The notes under the pieces: model-generated
Told to the model about the DNA's origin: nothing
Database searches by the model: none
What the model saw: the letters and a program-made list of their open reading frames with translations, nothing else
NCBI GenBank assembly: GCA_964445815.1
Contig: CAYULW010000010.1
Location: 1-64,000 of the forward strand
Direction: 5' to 3'
Length of the DNA stretch: 64,000 nucleotides
Origin: CAYULW01 sp964445815
GTDB taxonomy: Bacteria > Bacteroidota > Bacteroidia > Flavobacteriales_E > Vicingaceae
Translations under genes and position numbers: made by a program
In this document: positions 26,674 through 36,835 of the stretch, piece after piece
How the letters are laid out: every line of letters begins with the position of its first letter
Position numbering within the stretch: the stretch's first letter is position 1

Positions 26674-29600
26674 TTAAAGAATTACCAGTTTTTCAAAAAC
26701 CTCATCTACAGAACCATTTCGAGACCTAACTTTTAATTTGTAGACATATACTCCTTTTCCAATTTTATCTCCAAAATCATCTCTACCATTCCATCTAATG
26801 TCTCTGGATAAAAAACCTTCAGATAAGATTACCTGATCAAAAGATTTTACCAACTTTCCTGACACAGTAAAAATTTCAAGTTTTACATCCATAGGAATGC
26901 CAGGCTGATTGTGCTGAAAAATGAACTCTGTATTCGTAGTGAAGGGGTTAGGATAATTCACTAAATTTTCAATCCTCACGTTTTTCTCACTGACTACATT
27001 AAACTCAATGGTTCTCTCTGAGGAATTATTTGCATTATCCCATGCCTTCAAGGTAATTGTGTGTTTACCATCAGATAAATCCGCAAGTGGATAACGAAGT
27101 TCACCACGTTTATAATTATCTATTTCTGATTGAAAATATTCATTCAGATTAACTGCATTCTCAGTATTTTCATCGAGTATAGCGATGATATCATGACCTA
27201 TACCATTACCCACTGTATTTATTCCTTGCTCATCAAACAGTTTTGCCAACAATATCGGGTCATCATTTGTCATTCCTCCGTAAATAAACGATTCATCATT
27301 CATATACAACTCAATATCCGGCCCCACATCATCACTGATTGATGAGCTAGAGCTACCTCCTATTATGAAGTCTTGAGTATAACCATTTCCATCTACCTGA
27401 TCATCCTTGACATAATAGGTAATTTTACCTTCACCGTAGTTGTATGAAATGTCTTTAGGAATTATAAATTCGAATCTAAATTTTCCATTTGTGACTGTAG
27501 CCGTACCTTTAAACAAAATATTTGTTCGTTCGACATAAGGATAAGCACCTGTTCCGGAATTATTCAAAGTTTTTTTCTGTTGTTCCTTGTCATATACTGT
27601 AGGATAAATAATACCATTAAAATTATTCAGCAAAGTACCACTTTCATCTTCCACCTGACCTTCCACAACAGCCTTAGTCAGAGCTCTTAAAGTATCTATC
27701 TGATTAATGGGTTTATTATTAATTGAGGTTGTAACAACATTGTGTTGAGGTATTGCAATCCTCAAAGCCGGGTCTCCCAATAAAGAAAAGTTTCTTGTAT
27801 TACTTTGAGAAGCATTAGCATTTTTTGTTTCAAGCATAATATCACCCAATCGCTTGGAACTTCCATCAGGTAATCGATCAAAAACTCGATTATAAAATGC
27901 CTGATTCAGAAAATAATTAGGGCTACTATACACCAAACGGGTAGTCGTTAACAAGCCGACTCCCCCTCCATGTGGATTTAACAAAACAAACTCTCCGGCA
28001 GAGGTTCTAAGTGGATCATCAAAACGACTGAATTCACATGTAGCTGTGATGAAAACAGAAAGTTGATTGATGTTAGTCCAACTATTTATTGTAGCAATGT
28101 CAAGTACTCTTTCGGCAGCCCAACCTGTCTCCCCTCCGTGACCAGTGTAATTGGTAAAGAGAGCTCCATTCTGAACTGTTCTTTTAATTTCTTCATTGGC
28201 TTGAGGAAAGCGCAAACCTCCTGCAGTTGATACACGTTGATATGAGTCTAAGAAGATTTTAGATACATTAAAGTCCTTTGCATCTCTTTCGACAATATTT
28301 GCCAATTGATTAGACTGAGACATGTGAGTAACGCCATCACCATCATCTCCTATAAAAGCAATTTTATTTCTCCAGTCAGCTAAGCCTGAAGATTGATAAT
28401 AAGTCTTAATCTTATTGACAATGCCCTGTGCTTCTTCAACCGTTCTAACCGGAAATCTTCCCGTTGACACATCCATCAATTCAGGATTCGTACCGTTGAA
28501 CTTCCAGTCACCTTCTCCATCATCTAACAAAGCCATATAATCATCAGAAATATAGGAATCAACCGGTTCTAAAGAATTTGCAGATTGAAAGGACACCACA
28601 AAATTTGAATTTCCACTTATTCTGTTTTTAAAATCGTAAGAAGCATCACCTATAATCAATAAATAATCAGGTAAATCTGCAGGCAAAACGGCTCGATCAT
28701 AAAACATCTTTAAAAAACTCCTAATCGCAACCGGATCTTGTGCACCACTTGAAAATTCATTGTAAATATGCTCCGGAAAAACAACAAAGGTTCTCAAACC
28801 CTCTTGTTCATGAATCTGCGCTAATTCTCTCGCTTGACTTTCAAAAAGTGGGTGGGTTACAATAATAAGGTCTTTAAAAGAAAGTCCGTGTAAGTTTTGA
28901 TTCTGAATAGCCTTAATAGGAAATACATTCAAAGTATCAGCCGCATTAAATGCAACAAATTCTTTGACCTCCGAGTTATCCGCTTTAAATGTCTTAAACC
29001 CTGAACTCTGAATTAAGGTTCTTTCATTCACATTAAACAAGTCTGAAACATCCCATACACGAAAACTTGCATTCCCTGAGATTCTATATTCAGATATACC
29101 ACCTGAAGCTGACAAACGATCTCTAAAACTCATTTGGCCATTAGTGAAGTTTAGACCTCTTCGAACATTAACATCAATAAAATCTAACCAGCCTTTAGAT
29201 GAGTTCTGCGGCTTGTTATACGTAATGTTCAAATTCACAAGGTCTCCATTTGGCGAAAAGTCAAAGGTTTTAGTTGTTGTTTTTGCAAAACCAACTTCGT
29301 AACGCGTTAAGATTGTTGAGGCTACGCTCATACTATTGTTTGTGTTACCAATACTGAAATTATAAGTACTTGCCACGCCTGATCGGGCTATTGCACTAAT
29401 CTTGACCTTTCCGTTTGAGCTGACATCCAGGTTGGGGAACTCAAAAACAAAATTTCTACTTAATTGACTATCAAATGTTTCACCATACCATCTTTGTCCT
29501 GACTTGATCAAATTAAGTTGATCTACTTCATGAAACTGATAATCATCGAAAGTCGTTACAAGCGTTCCACTGGCAGAAGGATTCGGTGTTTTTTGAATTC

Positions 29601-30477
29601 TCTTACCGAGACCTAAATCAAAATTTAAGTAATAAAATGCCGTATCGGAATATATATTATTTCTATGAACATATATCTGATTTATTGAATCATATCTCCA
29701 CACAATTGGACCCTGAGCATAAAACAACACATAATCGTTCTTATTGAATACACCGTCATTCTCCCCAATAACTTGAATGGCATTTTCATTTAAATCATCA
29801 GGACGATCCTCTATATTATTTGCGGGGAGCATCCCTCCTCCATTACCATAAATGCGAATTTGTCTTGGATCCATTTGACTTATATCGATACCGAGTTGCT
29901 TGAAAAAATTATAATTCAACTTAAAAACGCCTGACTTTGTCACCCCTATCTTATACCAGACTCCGGAACTTAAGACTGAATTGGCAGCATATGTTCTTGA
30001 CTTTTGTCGCTGCAGTTCATTATTAACCGTCGAATAATTAATATGGTATTCTATCTTATTCAATTTCTCAAGCTGACCATTTACTCTTCTAAAAGGCAGA
30101 AAATATAGAAATGACTTATGTTGTTTTTTCTGAATAGCATGCTGTACGTCAACCTGAAAGTTATTCGGTATATCTAAATTATTCTCACCAATTATCTCCT
30201 CTTCTTCCTTAGTTAAAGGAATCCATTCTGTATTTTCAATTTGTATGGAAGCCTTAGAATTTTTCGCATTATCCATCTCATTATAATAAAACGGCAACGA
30301 TGATAAAGAAAAGTTATATTGACCTCCTTCAAAAGACAATGCTTTGCTCTTTGCTTGCCCTTCTAAGCCGTATGAAAGAGGAGTTCCCCATCTCAACTCA
30401 ATCATTTGGTTTTGAGAAAAGAGAGACATCCCAAGACAAGATAAAATCAATAGAGAAAGAAATGTGTAGTATTTCAT
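26674..30477 (-). CDS. porU: Type IX secretion sortase PorU
   Basis: A 1267-aa protein with a signal peptide (to about residue 21). A long beta-rich N-terminal region is followed by a C25 gingipain-type protease domain with catalytic His in NYTGHGGE (near 780) and Cys in FITATCEFSRFDDP (near 814). Ig-like modules follow, then a C-terminal sorting-type domain (YPNPFTTNTEF to the end). PorU removes the CTD of secreted proteins and attaches them to the cell surface. It is paired with porV, and a likely client lies at 61.5 kb. Confidence 0.95.
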   Translation of the reverse strand: MKYYTFLSLLILSCLGMSLFSQNQMIELRWGTPLSYGLEGQAKSKALSFEGGQYNFSLSSLPFYYNEMDNAKNSKASIQIENTEWIPLTKEEEEIIGENNLDIPNNFQVDVQHAIQKKQHKSFLYFLPFRRVNGQLEKLNKIEYHINYSTVNNELQRQKSRTYAANSVLSSGVWYKIGVTKSGVFKLNYNFFKQLGIDISQMDPRQIRIYGNGGGMLPANNIEDRPDDLNENAIQVIGENDGVFNKNDYVLFYAQGPIVWRYDSINQIYVHRNNIYSDTAFYYLNFDLGLGKRIQKTPNPSASGTLVTTFDDYQFHEVDQLNLIKSGQRWYGETFDSQLSRNFVFEFPNLDVSSNGKVKISAIARSGVASTYNFSIGNTNNSMSVASTILTRYEVGFAKTTTKTFDFSPNGDLVNLNITYNKPQNSSKGWLDFIDVNVRRGLNFTNGQMSFRDRLSASGGISEYRISGNASFRVWDVSDLFNVNERTLIQSSGFKTFKADNSEVKEFVAFNAADTLNVFPIKAIQNQNLHGLSFKDLIIVTHPLFESQARELAQIHEQEGLRTFVVFPEHIYNEFSSGAQDPVAIRSFLKMFYDRAVLPADLPDYLLIIGDASYDFKNRISGNSNFVVSFQSANSLEPVDSYISDDYMALLDDGEGDWKFNGTNPELMDVSTGRFPVRTVEEAQGIVNKIKTYYQSSGLADWRNKIAFIGDDGDGVTHMSQSNQLANIVERDAKDFNVSKIFLDSYQRVSTAGGLRFPQANEEIKRTVQNGALFTNYTGHGGETGWAAERVLDIATINSWTNINQLSVFITATCEFSRFDDPLRTSAGEFVLLNPHGGGVGLLTTTRLVYSSPNYFLNQAFYNRVFDRLPDGSSKRLGDIMLETKNANASQSNTRNFSLLGDPALRIAIPQHNVVTTSINNKPINQIDTLRALTKAVVEGQVEDESGTLLNNFNGIIYPTVYDKEQQKKTLNNSGTGAYPYVERTNILFKGTATVTNGKFRFEFIIPKDISYNYGEGKITYYVKDDQVDGNGYTQDFIIGGSSSSSISDDVGPDIELYMNDESFIYGGMTNDDPILLAKLFDEQGINTVGNGIGHDIIAILDENTENAVNLNEYFQSEIDNYKRGELRYPLADLSDGKHTITLKAWDNANNSSERTIEFNVVSEKNVRIENLVNYPNPFTTNTEFIFQHNQPGIPMDVKLEIFTVSGKLVKSFDQVILSEGFLSRDIRWNGRDDFGDKIGKGVYVYKLKVRSRNGSVDEVFEKLVIL

Positions 30478-30591
30478 GTGATATTTTTTTTCAGGAATTT
30501 AACGTTGTCTAAGTACACTTATTGCAAAAGTCTTCATGATTTAACAAATTAGCTAATATGAGATAACAATTCAATAATAATGAAGTTTATT

Positions 30592-30599
30592 TATATTTG
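30592..30599 (+). promoter_or_regulatory. -7 element of the porP-like gene
   Basis: TATATTTG fits the Bacteroidota -7 consensus TAnnTTTG and lies 25 bp before the GTG start. I see no clear TTG at the expected -33 distance. Confidence 0.5.
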
Positions 30600-30623
30600 C
30601 GACCATGCTGAAGAAACTGAAGA

Positions 30624-31571
30624 GTGCTTAAACGATTAGTATACATCTTTATTTTTTTTTATTCTTACCAAAATTGTTTAGGCCAAGATCCGGCCTTCTC
30701 ACAATTTTATGCAAATAGGCTATATTTAAATCCAGCGTTTGCAGGTACTGCAAAATGTCCCAGATTAACATTGAATTACCGGAATCAATGGCCGGGCATC
30801 GACAATAGCTTTATAACTTATGCTGCAAGCTTTGACCAAAATATAGACGCAATTTCTGGAGGAATCGGTGTACAATTAATGTCAGACCAAGCTGGAGAAG
30901 GTGTCTTAAGTACGACATCTGCCGCATTTATGTACTCTTATCAATTCAATGTTAACCGAAAATTTTCAATTCGTGCGGGATTTCAAGGCACTTTGGTTCA
31001 AAAAGCAATCGATGTTTCTAATTTAAGATTTGGAGACATGATTGACGCTAGAAGAGGCTTCGTTTATCAATCTCAAGAACAAATACCTAACGACAAAATT
31101 ATTTATCCGGATTTCTCTTTTGGTATGCTTGGATTTAGTGAAAAATACTATTTTGGGTTCGCAGCTCACCACTTAACTGCTCCTGATGAGGGACTAATTG
31201 ACCTCTCACCTCTTCCAATGAGAATTACAGGTCACTTTGGAGCAGTTTTCCCATTGGGTATAAGACATGAGGATATGACTTTATCACCCAATGTGATTTA
31301 CCAATCTCAGGGTGGGGCACAAGAAATTAATCTTGGTTTGTACCTCTCAAAAGGCCCGGTTGTTTTAGGTGTTTGGAATAGAATTGGTGATGCTTTTATG
31401 GGATTATTAGGAGTTCAAACGGATGACTTTAAAATCGGTTACAGTTACGACATTACTACGAGTCTTTTATCTGATAAAACGGCAGGATCTCATGAAATCT
31501 CTTTTAGCTATATCTTCCCATGCAGACCTAAAAAGGTACGCTTTGAAACAATAAGTTGTCCTTCGTTTTAG
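30624..31571 (+). CDS. PorP/SprF-family type IX secretion membrane protein
   Basis: A 315-aa protein with a signal peptide followed by the PorP/SprF hallmark DPAFSQFYANRLYLNPAFAGT and RLTLNYRNQWPG. The remainder is a predicted beta-barrel. Family members anchor adhesins or T9SS components at the outer membrane. The start is a GTG at 30624. An ATG at 30605 in another frame encodes only MLKKLKSA before a stop. Divergence from porU and proximity to gldJ place it in the motility/secretion neighbourhood. Confidence 0.85.
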   Translation: MLKRLVYIFIFFYSYQNCLGQDPAFSQFYANRLYLNPAFAGTAKCPRLTLNYRNQWPGIDNSFITYAASFDQNIDAISGGIGVQLMSDQAGEGVLSTTSAAFMYSYQFNVNRKFSIRAGFQGTLVQKAIDVSNLRFGDMIDARRGFVYQSQEQIPNDKIIYPDFSFGMLGFSEKYYFGFAAHHLTAPDEGLIDLSPLPMRITGHFGAVFPLGIRHEDMTLSPNVIYQSQGGAQEINLGLYLSKGPVVLGVWNRIGDAFMGLLGVQTDDFKIGYSYDITTSLLSDKTAGSHEISFSYIFPCRPKKVRFETISCPSF

Positions 31572-31592
31572 TTTATTATCTATTAAATTTCC

Positions 31593-31600
31593 TATTTTTG
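31593..31600 (+). promoter_or_regulatory. -7 element of gldJ
   Basis: TATTTTTG matches TAnnTTTG, 26 bp before the chosen gldJ ATG and 22 bp after the porP-like stop. It suggests gldJ has its own promoter. Confidence 0.5.
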
Positions 31601-31625
31601 GAGATTGATTAAAACTCTTCGAGTG

Positions 31626-33107
31626 ATGAAAAAGAAAATAAAATTAATATCTGGTCTAGCTTTCGGCCTCTTATTAACATTAGCTTCTTGCAAAAAAGAA
31701 ACCTCCAGCACAACCGGTTGGAATTATAATGATCCGAAAAATGGTGGTTTCGAAAAACCCTATTATGTAGAACAAGAAACCGGACCGGGTCTGGTTCTTA
31801 TTGAAGGAGGTCGTTTTACAATGGGTAGAACAGAACAAGATATTTTTTACGATTGGAACAATGTTCAAAGGACAGTAACAGTTTCTTCATTTTACATGGA
31901 TGAAACAGAGGTAAGAAATATCGACTACAGAGAATATTTATATTGGTTGGAAAGAGTTTTCGGAGCTGACTATCCGGAGGTAGTTAAGAAAGCTTTGCCA
32001 GACACTTTGGTTTGGAGAGAGCGATTAGCTTATAATGAACCTTATGTTGAATATTATTTGAGACACCCTGCTTATAACGATTACCCTGTTGTTGGTGTTT
32101 CATGGCTTCAAGCCTCAGACTATGCCGCATGGCGAACTGATCGAGTCAATGAGTTGATTCTAATTCGAGAAGGTTTGTTTGAGTTTAATCCAAATCAGTT
32201 TAACGAAGACAACTTTAACACACAAGCCTATTTAAAAGGTCAGTATGAAAGTGGCAAGAGAGTAGATGGACTTCTCGACTTTGATCCTAATAAGGAGACA
32301 AGAAATGTTAAAATAGAAGATGGAATCCTACTTCCAGAATATCGACTTCCGACTGAAGCAGAATGGGAATATGCAGCTCTTGGTTTAATTGGTAATACTT
32401 ATGGAGAGTTAATTTTTGAAAGAAAATTCTATCCATGGAATGGACATGGTGTTAGAAATGCTGACGATAAGTATTTGGGAGAAATGTTAGCAAACTTCAG
32501 AAGAGGTCGTGGTGACATGATGGGAGTTGCCGGCAAGCTTAACGATAATGCAGAAATAACTGCACCGGTTTATTCCTATTGGCCGAATGATTACGGTCTA
32601 TACAATATGGCAGGTAATGTTAGTGAGTGGGTAATGGATGTTTACAGACCTATGACACTTGAAGACGCAGAAGATTTTAGACCTTTTAGAGGTAATGTAT
32701 TTAAAACATTGGTTAGAGATGAGGAAGGATACATTGCAGAGAAAGACAGTTTAGGTCGATTAAAGTATAGAGATGTTAATCCTGAAGATGATAATTTGGC
32801 TGAAAGAAGAAATTATAAGCGTGCTGATGTAAGGAATTATGAAGACGGTGATTTAAGAACTTCTAAATATTATTCAGAATCTGCTGAGTATGAAGATAAA
32901 GGTGGAACTAATTCCATGTATGATTTTGGGAACTCGACCTTAATTAATGATAGAGCAAGAGTTTATAAAGGAGGATCATGGAACGATAGAGCTTATTGGA
33001 TGACTCCCGGAACCAGAAGATTCTTACAAGAAGATAAAGCCAAAAAAGATTTAGGATTCAGATGTGCAATGATCAGAGTAGGAAGCCCTACAGGTCTTGT
33101 GTATTAA
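31626..33107 (+). CDS. gldJ: Gliding-motility/T9SS lipoprotein GldJ
   Basis: A 493-aa lipoprotein (signal ending LASC, Cys21) with a formylglycine-generating-enzyme (sulfatase-modifying) fold. Visible motifs are GLVLIEGGRFTMGRTEQD, FYMDETEVRN, HPAYNDYPVVGVSWLQASDYAAWRTDRVNE, LPTEAEWEYAA, and the C-terminal YKGGSWNDRAYW and LGFRCAM. This pattern is closer to GldJ than to GldK as I recall these families. It is needed for gliding and T9SS stability in flavobacteria. I chose the ATG at 31626 over an upstream in-frame TTG at 31605. The following murF gene is a known gldJ neighbour. Confidence 0.88.
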   Translation: MKKKIKLISGLAFGLLLTLASCKKETSSTTGWNYNDPKNGGFEKPYYVEQETGPGLVLIEGGRFTMGRTEQDIFYDWNNVQRTVTVSSFYMDETEVRNIDYREYLYWLERVFGADYPEVVKKALPDTLVWRERLAYNEPYVEYYLRHPAYNDYPVVGVSWLQASDYAAWRTDRVNELILIREGLFEFNPNQFNEDNFNTQAYLKGQYESGKRVDGLLDFDPNKETRNVKIEDGILLPEYRLPTEAEWEYAALGLIGNTYGELIFERKFYPWNGHGVRNADDKYLGEMLANFRRGRGDMMGVAGKLNDNAEITAPVYSYWPNDYGLYNMAGNVSEWVMDVYRPMTLEDAEDFRPFRGNVFKTLVRDEEGYIAEKDSLGRLKYRDVNPEDDNLAERRNYKRADVRNYEDGDLRTSKYYSESAEYEDKGGTNSMYDFGNSTLINDRARVYKGGSWNDRAYWMTPGTRRFLQEDKAKKDLGFRCAMIRVGSPTGLVY

Positions 33108-33130
33108 TAATCATGTGAAATAAAAAACAA

Positions 33131-33162
33131 AAAAAGTCCCAATTTAAGTTGGGACTTTTTTT
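33131..33162 (+). terminator. Terminator after gldJ
   Basis: AAAAAGTCCCAA (33131-33142) pairs with TTGGGACTTTTT (33149-33160) across a 6-nt loop, followed by more T residues. It separates gldJ from murF, which starts 12 bp later. TATACTTG just after it is a one-mismatch -7 element for murF. Confidence 0.9.
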
Positions 33163-33174
33163 ATACTTGCTTTT

Positions 33175-34470
33175 ATGAACTTAACAAGTATTAATGAGCT
33201 TTACTCCATCTATCTCAGGCATTCACATGTTGTAAAGGACACGAGAGAGATAAAAAAAGGCAGTTTATTTTTCGCATTAAAAGGTGCCAATTTTGACGCA
33301 AATAACTTTGCTGATGAAGCCATAGAAAATGGAGCAAGCTATGTCGTTATTGATAATGCAAATAAAAAAAAGGACGACCGCTATCTTTTGGTTAAAGATA
33401 GCTTGGAATGCCTACAAAATTTAGCTAAACATCATCGAAATCAACTTAATATTCCGGTACTGGGAATAACCGGCAGTAATGGGAAAACCACCAATAAAGA
33501 ACTTATCCACTCAGTAATCTCTCAAAAGTACCATGCATTAGCTACAGCTGGTAATTATAACAATCATATTGGTGTCCCATTAACCCTTTTGAGAATTAAT
33601 ATGGAACATGAATTTGCAATTATTGAAATGGGAGCAAATCACCAAAAGGAAATTGAATTTCTATGCAGTATTGCAAATCCTAATTTTGGTTTAATTACAA
33701 ATATTGGGAAGGCTCATCTGGAAGGTTTCGGAGGGCTTGAAGGTGTTAAGAAAGGAAAATCTGAATTGTACCGACACATTGAAAGCAAGAAAGGAAAACT
33801 ATTCTTGAATCAGGACGATGAAACTTTAAAGAGTCTGATTCATTCTCCTGACCCAATTACTTATGGCGTACAAAACAAGTCTTATTGTGAAGGAAAAATT
33901 GATCGGGTTAGCCCTAATATCTTAGGTGTTTGGCACTGTAATGAGCATAAAGGAAAAATTAGATCCTCTTTATTTGGTGAATATAATTTTTACAATATTC
34001 TAGCTGCTGTTTGTATTGCCAACTACTTTAAAGTTGATCCAGATCAAATCGATAAGGGCATTGAATCTTATCATGCTGAAAACAACAGATCTGAAATCAA
34101 ACATTATAGAGGAGCAAGCATTTATCTTGATGCATACAATGCCAACCCCTCTAGTATGGAAGCGTCATTGCGTCACTTTTCACATTTAGAAGGACAAAAC
34201 AAACTGGTGATTTTAGGAGACATGTATGAAATAGGCGAACAAACTGATAGTGAGCATGAAAGAGTTGTTGCGCTTTGTAAAGAGTTAAAAATTAATTCTG
34301 CAGTGTTTATTGGTGAGCACTTTTATAAACAAAGAAACAATGTGGAACATTATCACTTTTTTAAATCAAGAGAAGAAGCCACGCACTGGTTAAACCAGGA
34401 AAACATTGAGAATAAAACGATCCTAATAAAGGCCTCAAGAGGAATGGCATTGGAAAAATTAATCTCATAA
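33175..34470 (+). CDS. murF: UDP-N-acetylmuramoyl-tripeptide--D-alanyl-D-alanine ligase
   Basis: A 431-aa Mur ligase. The N-terminal substrate domain includes SHVVKDTREIKKGSLFFALKG. The ATP-binding P-loop is GITGSNGKTTNKE near 100, followed by GNYNNHIGVPLTLLR. The C-terminal domain has YLDAYNANPSSMEAS and LGDMYEIGEQTDSEH. It adds D-Ala-D-Ala to the UDP-MurNAc-tripeptide in the cytoplasm. Confidence 0.95.
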   Translation: MNLTSINELYSIYLRHSHVVKDTREIKKGSLFFALKGANFDANNFADEAIENGASYVVIDNANKKKDDRYLLVKDSLECLQNLAKHHRNQLNIPVLGITGSNGKTTNKELIHSVISQKYHALATAGNYNNHIGVPLTLLRINMEHEFAIIEMGANHQKEIEFLCSIANPNFGLITNIGKAHLEGFGGLEGVKKGKSELYRHIESKKGKLFLNQDDETLKSLIHSPDPITYGVQNKSYCEGKIDRVSPNILGVWHCNEHKGKIRSSLFGEYNFYNILAAVCIANYFKVDPDQIDKGIESYHAENNRSEIKHYRGASIYLDAYNANPSSMEASLRHFSHLEGQNKLVILGDMYEIGEQTDSEHERVVALCKELKINSAVFIGEHFYKQRNNVEHYHFFKSREEATHWLNQENIENKTILIKASRGMALEKLIS

Positions 34471-34500
34471 AAAAGGGGAAAGCTTCCACTCTCCCCCTTC
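34470..34500 (-). terminator. Terminator of the acyl-CoA dehydrogenase gene
   Basis: Read on the minus strand, AAGGGG with a GA-rich extension pairs with CTTTCCCCTT around a TGGAAG loop and is followed by a T-run. The stem includes wobble pairs. It lies between two convergent genes. Confidence 0.55.
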
Positions 34501-34521
34501 ATTCAAACTTTATGGTAGCAA

Positions 34522-35661
34522 TTATTTCAAAATTGCCCTTGAAATGACAATTTTCTGAACTTCGGTTGTTCCCTCGTAAATCTGAGTAATCTTAGCATCC
34601 CTCATTAATCGTTCGACGTGGTATTCTTTCACAAAACCATAACCTCCATGAACCTGAACAGCTTCAACAGTTGTTTCCATTGCTACTCTTGAAGCAAAGA
34701 CTTTAGCCATCGCTGATTCTTTATCAAAGTTCTCTCCTGCGTCTTTTTTTGAAGCCGCTTTTAAGCATAATAATCTCGCAGCTTCTATTTCTGTTGCCAT
34801 ATCAGCCAGTTTAAATGCAATGGCCTGATGCTTATGGATTGGCTTTCCAAAAGCTTCTCTCTCTTTTGAATAAGCCAAAGCCAATTCATAAGCCCCTGAT
34901 GCAATCCCCAAAGCCTGAGAGGCAATTCCTATTCTTCCTCCGGAAAGCACTTGCATAGCAAACTTAAACCCGAAACCATCTTCTCCTATCCTGTTTTCTT
35001 TAGGCACTTTTACATCAGTAAACATTAAGGTATGGGTATCAGAACCTCGTATACCCAACTTATTTTCTTTAGCACCGACTGTAAAGCCCTCCCATTCTTT
35101 CTCAACTATAAATGCGTTTATTCCTCTATGTCCTTTTTCTACATCTGTCTGAGCAATAACGATATAATAAGAAGCAGTTCCTCCATTGGTAATCCAATTT
35201 TTGGTTCCATTCAACAAGTAATGATCTCCTTTATCGATAGCTGTTGTTCTTTGCATCGTAGCATCCGAACCTGCTTCGGGCTCAGAGAGGCAAAATGCTC
35301 CTATCTTTTGGCCGGAAGCCAATGGCACCAAATACTTTTGCTTTTGTTCCTCGGTACCGTATTTCTCAACGCCCCAACACACTAAAGAGTTATTCACTGA
35401 CATACAAACCGATGCTGAAGCATCAATCTTAGATATCTCTTCCATAGCCAAAACATATGACACGGTATCCATTCCGCCGCCGCCATATTTAGGATCGACC
35501 ATCATGCCCATAAAACCGAGTTCACCTAACTGCTTAATTTCTTCAGCAGGAAATGTTTGAGTTTCATCTCTTTCAATAACTCCCGGCTTCAATACATTTT
35601 GAGCAAAGTCTCTTGCAGCATCTCTAACTGCCAATTGCTCTTCTGATAATTCTATATTCAT
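34522..35661 (-). CDS. Acyl-CoA dehydrogenase (short-chain/butyryl type likely)
   Basis: A 379-aa flavoprotein of standard length. CLSEPEAGSDATMQRTTA and WITNGG are the FAD/substrate signatures. YEGTTEVQKIVISR near the C-terminus carries the usual catalytic Glu at the tip of IYEGTTE. It performs alpha,beta-dehydrogenation of acyl-CoA in beta-oxidation and passes electrons to ETF. Chain-length specificity is an inference from overall similarity. Confidence 0.9.
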   Translation of the reverse strand: MNIELSEEQLAVRDAARDFAQNVLKPGVIERDETQTFPAEEIKQLGELGFMGMMVDPKYGGGGMDTVSYVLAMEEISKIDASASVCMSVNNSLVCWGVEKYGTEEQKQKYLVPLASGQKIGAFCLSEPEAGSDATMQRTTAIDKGDHYLLNGTKNWITNGGTASYYIVIAQTDVEKGHRGINAFIVEKEWEGFTVGAKENKLGIRGSDTHTLMFTDVKVPKENRIGEDGFGFKFAMQVLSGGRIGIASQALGIASGAYELALAYSKEREAFGKPIHKHQAIAFKLADMATEIEAARLLCLKAASKKDAGENFDKESAMAKVFASRVAMETTVEAVQVHGGYGFVKEYHVERLMRDAKITQIYEGTTEVQKIVISRAILK

Positions 35662-35716
35662 GATTTATGCTTTTCTTTATTGTGCTTTAAAGCGGATGCA
35701 AAGTTAATAAGGGGAA

Positions 35717-36772
35717 ATGAAGAAACAAAAAAGCAAATACAAAGTTGTTGGTGTCATGTCTGGCACCTCATTAGATGGTCTAGACCTCTGTCTGGCAGAA
35801 TATCAATTATCAGATAAGGGGTGGACTTTTGATGCAATTGATGCCCGCACTTATTCCTATTCCAATTCATGGCGAGATCAACTTAAGCAATCCATGAATT
35901 TATCCTCGGAAAACTTAGCTCTATTGTCCAACCAATTTGCTGAATACATTGCAAAATCTATTCTTTCTTTTTGTGATTTAAAAACTGTTGACCTTATCGC
36001 CAGCCATGGACATACTGTTTTTCATCAGCCAAAGAATAAACTAACTATACAAATCGGCAATGGGGCTATTGTTGCAGCCAAAACAGGATGTCCATGCATT
36101 TCAGATTTCAGAAGTCTGGATGTTGCACTAAACGGACAAGGTGCTCCTTTAGTGCCGATGGGAGATTTACTGCTATTTTCTGAATACAAAGTGTGTATTA
36201 ATTTGGGAGGCTTTGTGAATGTTTCCATTAAAAATGAAAATGCTATATCAGCTTATGACGTTTGTGCCATGAACATCGTTTTGAATGAATTGAGTGCACA
36301 ACTTGGTAAAGACTTCGATGAGGATGGAAAACTTGCTCAAGATGGGAATATTGATGATGAATTATTAAAAAAATTAAATGCCTTAGATTACTTCAAACTT
36401 TCACCTCCAAAATCCTTGGGAAAAGAATGGGTAAATACATCTGTATCCCCAATTCTCAAAAATTCGGGATTAAAGGTCGAAGATCAAGTGGCTACATTTA
36501 CCTTGCATGTTGCTCAAATGATTAATAAATGCCTTTTGAACTATCAGGAGGATAAAGTTTTAATGACAGGAGGAGGCGCTTTCAATAAACATCTTATTTC
36601 ACTTCTTAATCACCCACATATAATTATCCCTCAGAAACAGATCGTAGAGTATAAAGAAGCAATCATTTTTGGCTTACTTGGTATTTTAAGATGGAGAGAA
36701 GAAATAAACACTTTAAGTTCTGTTACAGGAGCATACAAAGACAGTTGTGGTGGACATGTGTTTCTCGCATAA
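35717..36772 (+). CDS. anmK: Anhydro-N-acetylmuramic acid kinase
   Basis: A 351-aa ASKHA-type kinase. The N-terminal GVMSGTSLDGLDLCLAEY is diagnostic for AnmK. SHGHTVFHQP, QIGNGAIVAAKTG and NGQGAPLVPMGD follow, with MTGGGAFN in the C-terminal lobe. It phosphorylates 1,6-anhydro-MurNAc during peptidoglycan recycling. It diverges from the acyl-CoA dehydrogenase. Confidence 0.93.
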   Translation: MKKQKSKYKVVGVMSGTSLDGLDLCLAEYQLSDKGWTFDAIDARTYSYSNSWRDQLKQSMNLSSENLALLSNQFAEYIAKSILSFCDLKTVDLIASHGHTVFHQPKNKLTIQIGNGAIVAAKTGCPCISDFRSLDVALNGQGAPLVPMGDLLLFSEYKVCINLGGFVNVSIKNENAISAYDVCAMNIVLNELSAQLGKDFDEDGKLAQDGNIDDELLKKLNALDYFKLSPPKSLGKEWVNTSVSPILKNSGLKVEDQVATFTLHVAQMINKCLLNYQEDKVLMTGGGAFNKHLISLLNHPHIIIPQKQIVEYKEAIIFGLLGILRWREEINTLSSVTGAYKDSCGGHVFLA

Positions 36773-36812
36773 GATTAACATATTCGTCACAATACCTTGC
36801 CATAGTTTTTAA

Positions 36813-36820
36813 TACTTTTG
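36813..36820 (+). promoter_or_regulatory. -7 element of the amino-acid dehydrogenase gene
   Basis: TACTTTTG is an exact TAnnTTTG match 15 bp before the ATG at 36836. It also argues against the in-frame TTG at 36818, which lies inside the element. Confidence 0.6.
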
Positions 36821-36835
36821 CCCCAAATAAAATCC

